Assembly: GCA_032622095.1 (NCBI GenBank)
Contig: CP136066.1
Span: 175,876,351-175,940,350, forward strand
DNA: 64,000 bases
DNA from: Siphonodentalium dalli
Taxonomy: Eukaryota; Mollusca; Scaphopoda; Gadilida; Siphonodentaliidae
Direction: 5' to 3'
In this document: piece after piece, positions 22,850-33,672 of the stretch
How the letters are laid out: each line of letters begins with the position of its first letter
How positions within the stretch are numbered: position 1 is the first letter of the stretch
Translations under genes and position numbers: made by a program
Notes under the pieces: model-generated
Databases searched by the model: none
The model's input: only the letters and a program-made list of their open reading frames with translations
What the model was told of the DNA's origin: nothing

Positions 22850-24540
22850 GGCTATTCAGACACCCGGATTCCAGTTTTCACTCATTTATTATTAAAAACG
22901 TATTGCCCTGGTAACATCAGAACCTGCCTATATATCCACCAGCAAATTATTAAATTTATTAATTATATCAAAGTCTTAAACTATAATTGATAAAACTCGG
23001 AATTGCTATAATAAGAATTGTCTGCATTAATTTTTTCTATCTTGTTGTGATGATTCCACAATTCTCTCATGTTTAACACAAAACAGCATTTGTTTTACCC
23101 GAAAATCGAATCCCAGAAAATTTATGGACCCGAAAATTATCTTATGGTAGGTGAACATGATCACACTTTGTTACTTAGTTAAATTCCTAACCAGAAATAG
23201 ATGAGACTGTTATTTAGGCAGTTGGATTCCATTTTTTGTAACTGTTTCCATTTGAAGGTATCATCCGCATGTTATGCACTCTATCAAAACTAGTATGTTG
23301 ATATATTATTCGTCTTGTTACTCTTCCACATAATTCAATTCGACTAATGGCCGATTCCATAGTTACAGTTAATATATAGAAATAAGGGAGGGTTTGTTGT
23401 TCCGATAGCCGGATTCCAGTTTTCACTGATTTTATTAATAAATAAAAACAAATAACCTTGGTAACCATCGATCCTGCTTTAACGCCTTATTATATCTATT
23501 ACTTACATCTCAATTGTTGACAAACGAAGCTGTTTTTTTAATAAATGGCATGCATAATAATTAATGATCCATACCATGATTTGATTGATATCAGAATTCT
23601 CTCATTTTTCACACAAAAAACTGTTTTTCTCCCAAAAACAAATCATAGAGCATTGCCATACTCCAAAATTATCTTACAAAATGTGAAAATGTCCACCCTC
23701 TATTGTTTAGTTGCGTTCCCATCCAATAATAGACGTAAATGCTATTTAGGTAGCTGGATTCCATTTTCACTGGTTTGATTCACGAAAAAGCCTATTTTAC
23801 CCCAAAATCAGAAATCGCTACAAGAAGGCAACACCGGCATGTTATCTGCTGTACCAATATGAAACTGTTGGTACATAACTAATCGTGTTACTCTTTCACA
23901 TGATTCAATTCGAATTAGTGTCGATTCCGGTCCCCACTAATAAATGTGTAGGGCCTATATAGAAATATATTAAAGGGATGCTACTCAGAGTACTCAATTC
24001 CAGTTTTCACTGATTATATTAATTCAAATCAGATTACCCTGGTAACCATAGAACCTGCCGGCTTATTCCAAAAACGCCGTATCAATTTATTATCTACATC
24101 TAACATTGAAACTGGGATTGTTTTTATAAATTGGAATGAATTAATGATGCATATCTTTTTGTGGTGGATTCCAGAATTATCTATTTTTTTCACACTCAAA
24201 GCGATTTTTACCCCAAAAACTAAACCTAGAACATTGACATACTTTTACAAAAGGTGAACATGTCCAACCTCTATTGTTTGGTGGTGTTTGCACCCAAAAA
24301 TAGATATAAATGTTATTTAGGCAGCTAGATTCCATTTTTCACTGTTTTTTTCAAAGCTTATTTCACCTCAAATTAAGAAATCGTACAACACTACACGAAA
24401 AGGCAACACCGGCATGTTATCCGCTGTATCAATACGGACATTTTGATATATAATTTAGTTTGTTAGTCTTCCACTTGGTTGAACTCGCAAAATAACCCTC
24501 AATTTTGGTCCCAACTGATACACTGGTATATGTGTACTTT
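22850..24540 (+). repeat. ~530-570-bp tandem satellite, about three units
   Basis: Repeated landmarks set the period. 'ttggattccat/ctggattccat/ctagattccat' occurs at about 23220, 23752 and 24325. 'ccagttttcact' occurs at 22871, 23413 and 24000. 'accctggtaac'-type phrases occur at 22906, 23455 and 24030. The units are diverged and contain no conserved frame, so this is an old satellite or tandemly repeated element. Confidence 0.8.
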
Positions 24541-25495
24541 TCATTATTTGAGCTATATATAATTCACACAGACCAGCTAGTTTTGTTCTACAGTTCACTG
24601 CAAATTGTCAGAGAACTTAGAAGCGGCAATGTTTACATCCCATCGATTGATTTGCTCACAACTAAATGACAAATATCGACACACGCCAAAAAATATAGTC
24701 CCCATTTTTTATTCCGAAAAGATGTGAGAAATGAATGATACATAATTTAACGATAACAATTTATTAGTATGTAACATGCGAAACATCCAGTAGAAAAACG
24801 CTTTCTGTAAACGTCAAAATGCAATAATGAAATCATAGTCCGCCTGTTCTTGATACGTGTTGAAACTTAATGTGATCAGCCGCTATAGACCGGAAATGAT
24901 CACCGAGAGGGTAAAACTATTGTGTTAACCATCGCCTCGGTCAGTGTTATCCATCGCATCGGTCAGTGTTATCCATCGCCTCGGTCAGTGTTATCCATCG
25001 CCTCGGTCAGTGTTATCCATCGCCTCGGTCCCAAGCGATTGATATAACGTTCTGCCCCATGATAATTTCCCACTATTTAATGAGAAAGCATATAATATAA
25101 AGCGTTTATCTAACAAATACATACAAAATTGTACCCAGTATTTCGGAGGCTTAACATGATACAATCGCTGTGGGGAACTATTATTGTTCACGGTGGAGTC
25201 CATCATGATTCTGAATACTTCTACGAGCATATATCATGGGCATGTGTATATTGAAATGACATATTTAGCCTTGATATACACAAAACAGCAATTTAGGTCC
25301 CGAAAATATTGCTGCCAAAATTGCCGGATCTCGAGAACATTACAATGGTAGAAACGCTTGAATATTCGACCAAGTTGGTAAATAAGAACGAACTATAAAC
25401 ACTTCTGCTCCTTAAATATAGAAACGCCATTCGAACATATCCATCTGAAGGATTTCTGATATCCACAAAAAAATGAAACAAATACCCTATGTGTT
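24541..25495. other. Intergenic, one 22-bp array, no gene
   Basis: Apart from the 22-bp tandem repeat at 24930-25030, nothing recognisable. Minus-strand frames such as 25293-25565 overlap MITE A copy 2 and are not credible. Confidence 0.5.
24930..25030 (+). repeat. 22-bp tandem repeat, 4.6 units
   Basis: The unit 'catcgcctcggtcagtgtta' plus 'tc' is nearly perfect over 101 bases. Confidence 0.95.
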
Positions 25496-25996
25496 TTAAA
25501 GACACGGTTGGCATTGGAGGTGGGTATCCTGTGAACATATCTCCACCCGTCAAAAACCGCCACAAACAGAAAGAACATCAAAATGTAGATAGACTTTGTC
25601 CGTATACAAATAAGAGATATCGCATAAACAGTATGTTATTGTCATATTTTTGACCATTGTTATGTAAACAAAAGCATAAAAAGTTACTTTTCTGGTGTTT
25701 GTTTATATTATGATGGTAAACATAAAGAGCGTTCTTTGTTGATGAATACCTGATATGGAACTAATAAAGAGCGTTTATTCCATTTGTGTGTGATTAGCCA
25801 GTAGCATTGTGCTGTCTTCTGTAACACAATCAGGCTCTTGCTTAGGTAAAATATAGTAGGTCTTAATATAACATGCTGTTTACGCGTGGGTCATGGTATA
25901 TATGAACGGAACTCTATGCGTTTTAATGTTTTTCTGTTTACGGTGTTTGGAACAAATATGAATATTTTCGACAATTAAGGCCGCACGTGCCTTTAA
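25496..25996 (+). mobile_element. TTAA-flanked MITE A, copy 2
   Basis: This copy is collinear with 14315-14816 and 46172-46671 over its whole length, with TTAA at both borders. The left terminus is AGACACGGTTGGC; the right terminus reverse-complements to AGGCACGTGCGGCC. Internal phrases such as 'catctccacccgtcaaaaac' differ by scattered substitutions only, so the family is moderately young. Noncoding. Confidence 0.88.
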
Positions 25997-26878
25997 AGTG
26001 TGATTTCGGCTTAAACCTATCTGCGATTTGGTCGAGCATGCATGGCAATTTAGTGATGACATTTACAATTTCACGCGTCGCTCTTCCACTCTATAAGTTG
26101 TATCAATTTCCTTCACATTGATCATAACACTTTTGTCCTCACACACACCCAACCTCCAACACAAAGTTTTAACTCGTGAAGTTGCAACCATGGTCACGAA
26201 GTCCAGACAATGTCAGTAGTGTATTTTACAAACAGCTCAATTTCATTTTATTTAAAAAGATTCTCTGTCCGATTTTACACAAAATTTGTAAAAAATTTCA
26301 GATCACAAGGTAAAAGACAAATGAAAAACTCGTACAATCACAATAATTATTGTTCGCATTGAACACGCATCGCGAAAAGACACACATAATATCCATCCGT
26401 TTTTAATAAAAGCTCATAATGGAGAACGCTGTTTTGTCATTTACCGCCACTTACCGCCACTTACCGCCATTTAACGCCACTTACCGCTGGACGACGGGTG
26501 CGTGAACGCTCTTTATTAGAGACGTTAATTGTCATGTTTGCCAGGCTGACCAGAACAACCTCTTATGAATGAGTTCATGTGTCGATCGGAGTATTCTCGG
26601 AAAACATTGACAGTGGTTTTATGGTGTCAATCTGACTGGGCGTCTTTAAATGTAGTTAGCATATATTATATGTCATATACCTGTCATATACCTGTCATAT
26701 ATCTGTCATTGATTTGGCAAATTGGCACTGACATCATAAATAAACATATGCCTACATGTATCTTAAAGAACACAAATATTTCCGGTTATATGGCCCATAC
26801 GATTGATATTTGAGAAAATTATTCGAGTACGACAGCTATAATGGATACGGTGTGTAAATAGGGTCTCCATCCGTTTGA
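25997..26878. other. Intergenic with short tandem repeats
   Basis: Contains five 10-bp units 'ttaccgccac' (26441-26490) and 11-bp units 'tgtcatatacc' (about 26671-26711). No gene is recognised. Confidence 0.6.
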
Positions 26879-27202
26879 ATGTTTTTCCAACTTGGAACAT
26901 CCAAGTGCACCCCCCTTCAACAGACCCAAAATCCCGCATCTAGGAAATCCACCCCATCCATTTTAATCGGAATTTTCCATCCGTTAATTGTTGAACATTC
27001 AGAAGATCTGCCACCCCTATTACAGTTGGATTTAAAAAAAATCAACCTATTAGAAAACATTAAACCTATTTTCGGTCTGAAATCTCCAACTGACGTTGTG
27101 TTAGATACGAAATTTCCAATACTTGATATTTTACCCATACACCATATCGACACGTTAATGACGATATGTTATTCTATATGTACCAGACAATTTCCAAGGT
27201 AA
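26879..27202 (+). CDS. Unrecognised 107-residue open frame (doubtful)
   Basis: An isolated frame with a Leu/Ile/Pro-rich product, including DLPPLLQLDLKKINLLENI. It has no domain, signal peptide or clear membrane segment that I recognise, and no partner exons could be identified. Chance occurrence is possible at this length. Confidence 0.12.
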   Translation: MFFQLGTSKCTPLQQTQNPASRKSTPSILIGIFHPLIVEHSEDLPPLLQLDLKKINLLENIKPIFGLKSPTDVVLDTKFPILDILPIHHIDTLMTICYSICTRQFPR

Positions 27203-27480
27203 ATAAAGTGTTTATGATTTTATTTCCATTGGCGGATTATAGTAATCATTCTTATGTGTCTTAACTCAGACTACATCATTCTCAAATGTGTAATTCACCA
27301 GCGTTGTCCTCCAATATGTACACCTTCTGTGGGTCAACGTCTTTGTTGCTCGATGTATTCGACTGATGCAACAATGGACGTGTGAATGTGTTATTTTCCA
27401 AACCACGATCATCACAAGATAACAAATGTTATGAAAAAGCAGTAATCCTAATTTGAAGTTATAAAAATAATCGAGTTCAT
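27203..27480. other. Intergenic, no gene recognised
   Basis: No feature found before the small 60-bp repeat cluster. Confidence 0.4.
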
Positions 27481-27605
27481 TCAGGATGCAAGAGATAACG
27501 CATCACAATTATGATAACGGGAATCAATTTGACCTACACAATACCTAATAAGAGATAACTCGTCACACTTATGATAATGACAATAAATGAGACCTACACA
27601 ATACT
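27481..27605 (-). repeat. 60-bp minisatellite, array 2 (about 2 units)
   Basis: Two units of the same 60-bp repeat as at 501-1055 and 28793-29950, in the same orientation. It lies about 1.2 kb before the main array, separated by unrelated DNA. Confidence 0.9.
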
Positions 27606-27624
27606 TCACTCTTTCAAAATCGCA

Positions 27625-27690
27625 GCCCGCTTTAGCGGGCACGACGTAATTGACGTTAAACACCGTAGCCCGCTTTAGCGGCAGAGAATA
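27625..27690. repeat. Twin GCCCGCTTTAGCGGGC hairpins
   Basis: A perfect stem GCCCGC-TTTA-GCGGGC at about 27627-27642 is followed 42 bases later by a near copy, AGCCCGCTTTAGCGGC, at about 27667. They directly abut the short 60-bp array and may mark the end of a rolling-circle-type or other element; no CTAG terminus is seen on this strand. Confidence 0.65.
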
Positions 27691-27699
27691 ATTTTCGGG

Positions 27700-28792
27700 A
27701 ATAACAGACAATAATATCACGTTTGCGGAGATATGCTAATGATTTTATTGACTGGCGACTTAGGTATCATATGGGTGATATTCTGTATCAATACTAATTT
27801 ACTGCTGAACACGTAGACCTGACAAATACGGCCACAATGAGATGTTCCAGGCCGAAATATATACAGCAGATGTATGACGTCACAATTACTATTGTTGGGT
27901 TTCCCTGGGATTCCCCAAAAATGCTGACGAAAACAATGCCGACGTGTGGTTTTTTTAATCAGATACACATGTACCAATTGATTAAGTTTGTTATTGTTTA
28001 TGACAAAGACAGTGCGATAACACATGTTTATGAAAAACAGACGATTGTTGCCCTTTGTAACGACGTTTTCTGTGGTAACCGTCTAGTGTCTCCTATTTTC
28101 GACGTAATGTTACGAAATTCACCGTGCCGTGCAATAGTGCGACTTCAATAATATTAGCTGCGAGTGCATGTTGTAAGCATGATATTGACACGCATAAACA
28201 GTTTGGGAACGCAATGGGATCATTGGCAGTTGTGTTGGAAAGTTATTCGTAATTGCTTAGCATTATTACAGTTGAATACACGTGGGCCTAACTCCGGGAA
28301 AATGGGTCTTTCTCGGTTAAATAACGCCTTCTTGGGCATACACTTGGTGTGATCTCATCATTATGCTCATTCCATGCCTTCTTATTTCATTCTTAATCAC
28401 CACATATGCTAAATTTACGACATGTGATGGATATATTGCTAATATAACAATTTGAATGTGAGTTTGGTCAATATACGTATGTGGTAAAATATTGCAAATA
28501 AAGTTAACTGTAACAGTAAATATTGAGTTCAAATGTATATACGCACCTAGTACATATGGCATGCGTTACCATGGTGATATAATCACAATTATATGACGTC
28601 ATTCATCGGCAGTTAGTTCAAATTGATGGGCTGTTGTCACTGGTCATGACAATATATGGGTGTTCATACCTACCACATCTATAAATACTAGTATGAATGC
28701 CCCACATGTGAGACAATGAATTTCCATATAAACGGCTGCAAACTCGGTGGCCTGGACCATTTGACCTCTGTAAATTTGGTGGCGAAAGAGTT
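27700..28792. other. Intergenic, no gene recognised
   Basis: Small frames such as 27837-28151 show no family resemblance. Nothing else was recognised. Confidence 0.4.
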
Positions 28793-29950
28793 AATAAGAG
28801 ATAACTCATCACAATCATGATAGTGAGAATCAGCGAGATCTACACAATACTTAATAAGAGATAACTCATCACAATTATGATAATGAGAATCAATGAGACC
28901 ATCACAATACTTAATAATAGATTACTCGTCACAATTACGATAATGAGAATCAATGAGACCTACACAATACTTCATAAGAGATAACTCATCACAATTATAA
29001 TAATGAGAATCAATGAGACCTACACAATACTTAATAAGAGATAACTCATCACAGTTAAAATAATGAGAATCAAAGAGACCTACACAATACTTAATAAGAG
29101 ATAACTCATCACAATTATGATAATGAGAATCAATGATGCCTACACAATACTTAATAAGAGATAACGCATCACAATTATTATGAGAATCAATGAGACCTAC
29201 ACAATACTTAGTAACAGATAACTCATCGAAATAATGATAATGAGAATCAATGAGACCCACACAATACTTAATAAGAGATATCTCATCACAGTTATGATAA
29301 CGGGAATCAATGAGACCTACACAATAATCAATAACAGATAACTCATCACAATTATGATAATGAGAATAAATGAGACCTACATAATACTTAATAAGAGATA
29401 ACTCATCACAATTATGATAATGAGAATCAATGAGACCTACACAATAATCAATAAGGGATAACTCATCAGAATTATAATGAGATTCAGTTAGATCTACACA
29501 ATACTTAATAAGAGATAACTCATCACAATTACGATAATGATAATAAATGAGACATACACAATACTTAATAAGAGATAACTCATCACAATTATGATAATGA
29601 GAATAAATGGGACCTACACAATACTTAATAAGAGATAACTCGTCAAAATTATGATAATGGGAATCAATTAGACCTACACAATACTTAATAAAAGATAACT
29701 CGTCACAGTTATGATAATGATAATAAATGAGACATACACAATACTTAATAAGAGATAACTCATCACAATTATGATAATGTGAATCAATGAGACCCACACA
29801 ATACTTAATAAGAGATAACTCATTACAATTTTACAATTACGATAATGAGAATCAATGAGACCTACACAATACTTCATAAAAGATAACTCATCACAGTTAT
29901 AATAATGAGAATCAATGAGACCTACACAATACTTAATAAGAGAGAGGTAG
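28793..29950 (-). repeat. 60-bp minisatellite array 3 (about 19 units)
   Basis: The largest of three arrays of this repeat. On the minus strand 28922-29797 stays open for 291 codons of the repeating 20-residue pattern. Two units shortened by 3 bases keep the frame; an insertion near 29826-29836 breaks it and moves the rest to another frame (29674-30000). The array marks the left edge of the second cGLR block. Homology with the flank of array 1 continues just past the array ('aatgagacctacacaat..agagaggtaggtgaagaac'). Confidence 0.92.
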
Positions 29951-30769
29951 GTGAAGAACAATGTACTGCTAATGAAACCGGAAGTCTCTGACCCGTACAC
30001 ATGTGATACATCACACCCTATACTTTACAATGAAAGCCACAAATATTTCAGTCGACTGAAATTTTGTTGTTGAAATGAAATCTGCTCCATTCAAACAGGG
30101 AGCAATCAACTGGAAATAGACCACGGTGTTTATATATAATGGTCAGCTGGGAATTAGATACGGACACATATGAACTTGAACTCATCTCAGCCCAATTTCC
30201 ATTGATCAACATGCATGGGAAATATTTATGGGTGGCTTAACGGTTTAATTTCTTGAATCAAGAAAAAATAAGTTTACATTTAAGTCCACGTTTGAAAACA
30301 AGTCTGTTTTACAGAATCTGATCTTCTCGGTGCCTGAGAACAGTGAAGTTAAAAATAATTTTCATGTCAACAAAGTTTAAAAAACGGGGTATAATTTCCA
30401 ACTGGTTGATGGTTCTTCAATATCGTGTCACAGTAATCGATATATCACATTTAAAAAAAAAAAAAGAAGAGAGATATTATATATACTGATTATCGCCACC
30501 CCGATTTATAATAGACCACCGTTAACACTCCCTTAAGTAATCTCCGTTATATTCACGTACGCTATATATATTCTACCCGTCATATCAAATCCCGATAAAA
30601 TCCAAATTACATTGTTATATTCATTGTTTTTTTCAGAAAGACGACATGTTATTTATTTCCCCACTCACGTGCACTGAACAAAGTCTTGGATGTCCAACAT
30701 TGACCGGTGGACTAGTATTGACACCATCTTCTTAAAATTGAGTCAGAGTAAGGTGTCCATTTATTAATT
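29951..30769 (+). other. 5' flank of the second cGLR gene
   Basis: Blocks match 1056-1459 and 2246-2416, with a ~200-base stretch (about 30030-30280) not found upstream of copy 1. A conserved acceptor-like 'gtttttttcag' ends at 30636, just before 'aaagacgacatg'. The last 130 bases before the ATG are closely similar to copy 1. The TCA microsatellite of copy 1 is absent. Confidence 0.65.
30627..30636 (+). other. Candidate splice acceptor upstream of second cGLR CDS
   Basis: The poly-T tract ending in CAG is placed exactly as at 2261-2270 in the paralog. Retention of tract and AG in both copies supports a 5' UTR intron; the donor is unknown. Confidence 0.4.
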
Positions 30770-32872
30770 ATGGCGTCCTTGTCACAAAGTCAATGTAGTG
30801 AGGATTCACATGAGCTATCTCTACGTTATAACCGGATTTTGCTGCAAGAGGAGATCAGTAGAGATGCGAGACGCCAGTCGACTGATCGTTATAAAATGAC
30901 ATTAGTAGGGAGCATGGCGAGCGGAGTTTCTTTTGAAGGAAGTGATTTAGATAATATGATTGAACCTCGGAACATAATAATAGATGAATCCAGCTTGAGA
31001 TACCGACATGACCTCCCGTGTTATGTCCGGATATCTACTGATGGGTTAGCAGGGCTGGTACCAAACGCCATCTTGGGTGACGGGAAATACATGCTGGCTG
31101 ATCCTGTTAGAGACATGTGTGAAGAGATCTTTGGAAAAACCAAGGATGCTGACGGATTATCAAAGGTTGGTAAGGTATACAATGATAGAAAGACCACCAT
31201 CGACGCTGTTCCACAACTAAGAATAAGTAGAATTCCACAGGCAGCACGCTTATTTTCCGCACGCGACCGGTCATGGCCATCAGACGACATTATATCGCTA
31301 ATAAGATTCGGTGAATTTAACATTACTGCACGACCTGCTCCATTAGACCCGGACTGTGAGCACGATTTCTGTCTGTCGTTCGCTAAGGCAGAAGTCGTGC
31401 TGTTGAGAACAATGTCAGTTTACCAGATACTCAGTATAAAGTTGCTGAAGAGATTCGGACGCGTCGTCGATTTTGGCCGGGGAGTGTTGACGTCCTACCA
31501 TCTGAAGACGTCAGCTCTCTGGTATTTCGAGCAGACGGACGTTCGATTCTGGGAAAATGACTTGCCAGTAGTGGATGTATTAAAGAGACTTGATCAGGAT
31601 TTTAAAAAAGGATTCCTTCCTCATTATTTTGTTCCTGAAATGAACTTGTTGATCGGTATCTCGGAATCTGATCTGATATATCTCCGCAGGCGTCTGTGGT
31701 CTCTTCTCGGGTTGTGTCTCATCACTGATGATATCGCGGGATTATCACGAATTACAAGGCTGGATATCGCATTATTTATATTTGATAATGTAAGTAGACA
31801 ACTCTCTGAAACAAACCCGGCTATCACGCAGACGGTTCGTATGTCGCATATCCCGAACACCATCGAAGCAGCAGAGGTCATGTATGGAACCGGGATTTTA
31901 TCCCATGACCTGAAACATCTAGTATCCAAAACTGTAATGGCGAGGTATCCACTCCCTGAAGTCAGACACCATTATATATACACAGCTAAATCATTGCTTA
32001 CGTCATTTAATAAGACGGTTGATCATTGGATGTATTCTGGACAATCCGAAGATATTTCATATGACGACTTTGTTACATATATGTCTAAAATTGTGGATTC
32101 AAATAAGGACCCCTTAGAAGAGTTCTTCGTGGTAACATCGACAGGCAGCAATAAAGAAGACCGTCGTGCTATCGGAAGAGCATTGCGAAAATCAGAAAAA
32201 TTAATGAATAATTGGTTGACTTTTATCGATAATATCATTACCAAGTTACCACAATACGGGAACAGTGTTGCTGACCAAGTGCTACGTGATATCTCACAAA
32301 AGTCACTCGGTGACGAAGAAAATATCGACAAACTTCTCTATAAATTTACCAAAGAGTTGCTAACGTTTGCAGTCGATCATATTGAAATGTTCAGCTATCC
32401 TCTCGATAATAATGACACCTATTCATTCAGGCCGGTGCCAGTCGGCGACTTTCGGGCAGACATTCACATATTGAAAGTCGTTGTGGGGAGACTATACCTT
32501 AACGTCGATTATGCTGTCGTTACGAGCGCTCGGATCAAGGCATCTCGTGTACCAGGTGATCAGACGGAAAGAATAAAGCAAACGATGAATCCGGAGAGTC
32601 CAGAATATCGATGTCGCTTGAAGTTGTTTGTATTAATCAGGGTGCTGAATAAATTCCACGGGTTGTGTTCTGTGTCAAGTGAGCATCAAGGATGGCTGGA
32701 TTATGTGGTCGCATTATTCTGTGAAAGCATTGCTATGTCAAATGATACGCCATTGAAGCTGAATGCGAAAGGAAGGAAGAAAGTCGAGGAAGGAACTAAC
32801 TATTTTCCAATGCGACAATGTTTATACCAACAGAGTTCTCATACAGTATTTAACAAAAATCAAAGCCGCTGA
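30770..32872 (+). CDS. cGAS-like receptor / Mab-21 domain nucleotidyltransferase, copy 2
   Basis: A 700-residue single-exon paralog of 2417-4405. The GS motif (47-48), acids D59 and D61 (GSDLDNM) and D145 (TIDAVPQL) are kept, as are LTSYHLKT (240-247) and LPHYFVPEMNLL, so catalysis is plausible. The segment between GS and the end of the catalytic strand differs strongly from copy 1, while residues 66-80 are identical. A central loop is about 7 residues shorter than in copy 1. The C-terminus is ~40 residues longer because the copy 1 stop is not conserved and the frame reads into sequence homologous to copy 1's 3' UTR. AATAAA follows the stop at once. The role is inferred as a cyclic-nucleotide-making innate immune sensor; the ligand is unknown. 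Confidence 0.87.
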   Translation: MASLSQSQCSEDSHELSLRYNRILLQEEISRDARRQSTDRYKMTLVGSMASGVSFEGSDLDNMIEPRNIIIDESSLRYRHDLPCYVRISTDGLAGLVPNAILGDGKYMLADPVRDMCEEIFGKTKDADGLSKVGKVYNDRKTTIDAVPQLRISRIPQAARLFSARDRSWPSDDIISLIRFGEFNITARPAPLDPDCEHDFCLSFAKAEVVLLRTMSVYQILSIKLLKRFGRVVDFGRGVLTSYHLKTSALWYFEQTDVRFWENDLPVVDVLKRLDQDFKKGFLPHYFVPEMNLLIGISESDLIYLRRRLWSLLGLCLITDDIAGLSRITRLDIALFIFDNVSRQLSETNPAITQTVRMSHIPNTIEAAEVMYGTGILSHDLKHLVSKTVMARYPLPEVRHHYIYTAKSLLTSFNKTVDHWMYSGQSEDISYDDFVTYMSKIVDSNKDPLEEFFVVTSTGSNKEDRRAIGRALRKSEKLMNNWLTFIDNIITKLPQYGNSVADQVLRDISQKSLGDEENIDKLLYKFTKELLTFAVDHIEMFSYPLDNNDTYSFRPVPVGDFRADIHILKVVVGRLYLNVDYAVVTSARIKASRVPGDQTERIKQTMNPESPEYRCRLKLFVLIRVLNKFHGLCSVSSEHQGWLDYVVALFCESIAMSNDTPLKLNAKGRKKVEEGTNYFPMRQCLYQQSSHTVFNKNQSR

Positions 32873-32873
32873 T

Positions 32874-32879
32874 AATAAA
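32874..32879 (+). promoter_or_regulatory. Polyadenylation signal AATAAA
   Basis: The canonical hexamer lies one base after the TGA of cGLR copy 2. If used, it would give a very short 3' UTR. No equivalent is seen so close to copy 1. Confidence 0.5.
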
Positions 32880-32929
32880 GAAAACTTATAACACAAGTGG
32901 TTTTTCTTCGAGTCACAACTGCGTCATGT

Positions 32930-33208
32930 CACATATTGAATGACGTTGTCGGGAGACTGTTTCTTAACGTCGAATACGCTCTCGTTATGAGCGCTCGATT
33001 CAAGGCATCTCGTGGATCATGTGATCAGAAAGGATGAATGAGGCGAACGGTGCATCCTGAGAGTATTGAATATCGATGTCGCTTGGCCCTCTTCGCTTTC
33101 GACGAGGTGATTTGTCAATTCACGCGGTTGTGTCATCTGTCAAGTGAGCATCATGGATGGATGGAATTCATGGCCACCACATTCCTCCCTCTACGCCATT
33201 GTAGCTGA
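32930..33208 (+). pseudogene. Third cGLR/Mab-21 remnant, C-terminal exon fragment
   Basis: Translation from 32930 follows the last ~92 residues of copy 1, with landmarks GRLFLNVEYALV, FKASRGS, PESIEYRC, SSEHHGWMEF and a terminal RHCS before TGA at 33206-33208. It carries an in-frame stop (TGA 33035-33037) where copy 1 has AGA. Everything upstream of this fragment is missing. It lies 57 bases after the stop of copy 2 and leads into the 3' flank shared with copy 1. This suggests that the present copy 2 body was joined in front of an older copy's 3' end. Confidence 0.88.
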
Positions 33209-33540
33209 ATGCGAAGCATGATCACGCATAGACTCGAGCGAGGAAGGTACCATGCATGTGTATACGATTCACAGACAACCTGAATGGAAAGAATCACGGA
33301 CACCATTAAATTGAATTACTAGAATACAGAGCATATTTTATTTCACCACAAATGTCTTACTGGTATTATCATCCGATCACATGACAGAGTGCTCTATGTT
33401 GGTTCGAGATATTTTTTTTAAATTTTAACAGAGGCATATTCCACCATATATGTAGTTCCTTCTTACCTCTATCGAGTAACCATGGTTACCACAATCAGTA
33501 ATGTATGGAGGTGGATAACAATATCCAGCAACACCTATAT
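33209..33540 (+). other. 3' flank of second cGLR block, homologous to 4410-5000
   Basis: Contains one unit of the 43-bp repeat, one 'aattactagaatacagagc' unit and the 'gaggtggataacaatatcca' block, collinear with the first flank. Homology fades near 33540. Confidence 0.8.
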
Positions 33541-33542
33541 AT

Positions 33543-33672
33543 CTTTATAATTAAGACGGCCAGTGTGCGTCTCGTTTGGGAGTGATAAACTCTACTCGCT
33601 AGCGCGGAGTGCGAGTGAGTAGAGTTTATCACTCCCAAAACAAGACGCACGCTGGTCATCTTAATTATGAAG
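33543..33672. repeat. Hairpin (foldback) element, ~58-bp arms
   Basis: The left arm 33543-33600 pairs with 33614-33672 (for example GGGAGTGATAAACTCTACTC with GAGTAGAGTTTATCACTCCC), leaving a 13-base loop. It lies right where homology to the first cGLR flank stops, so it may have inserted at or defined the duplication edge. Confidence 0.9.

Noticed and set aside
30045-30062. 18-base perfect palindrome ATTTCAGTCGACTGAAAT
   Set aside because: Single occurrence; such a palindrome may arise by chance and has no supporting context.
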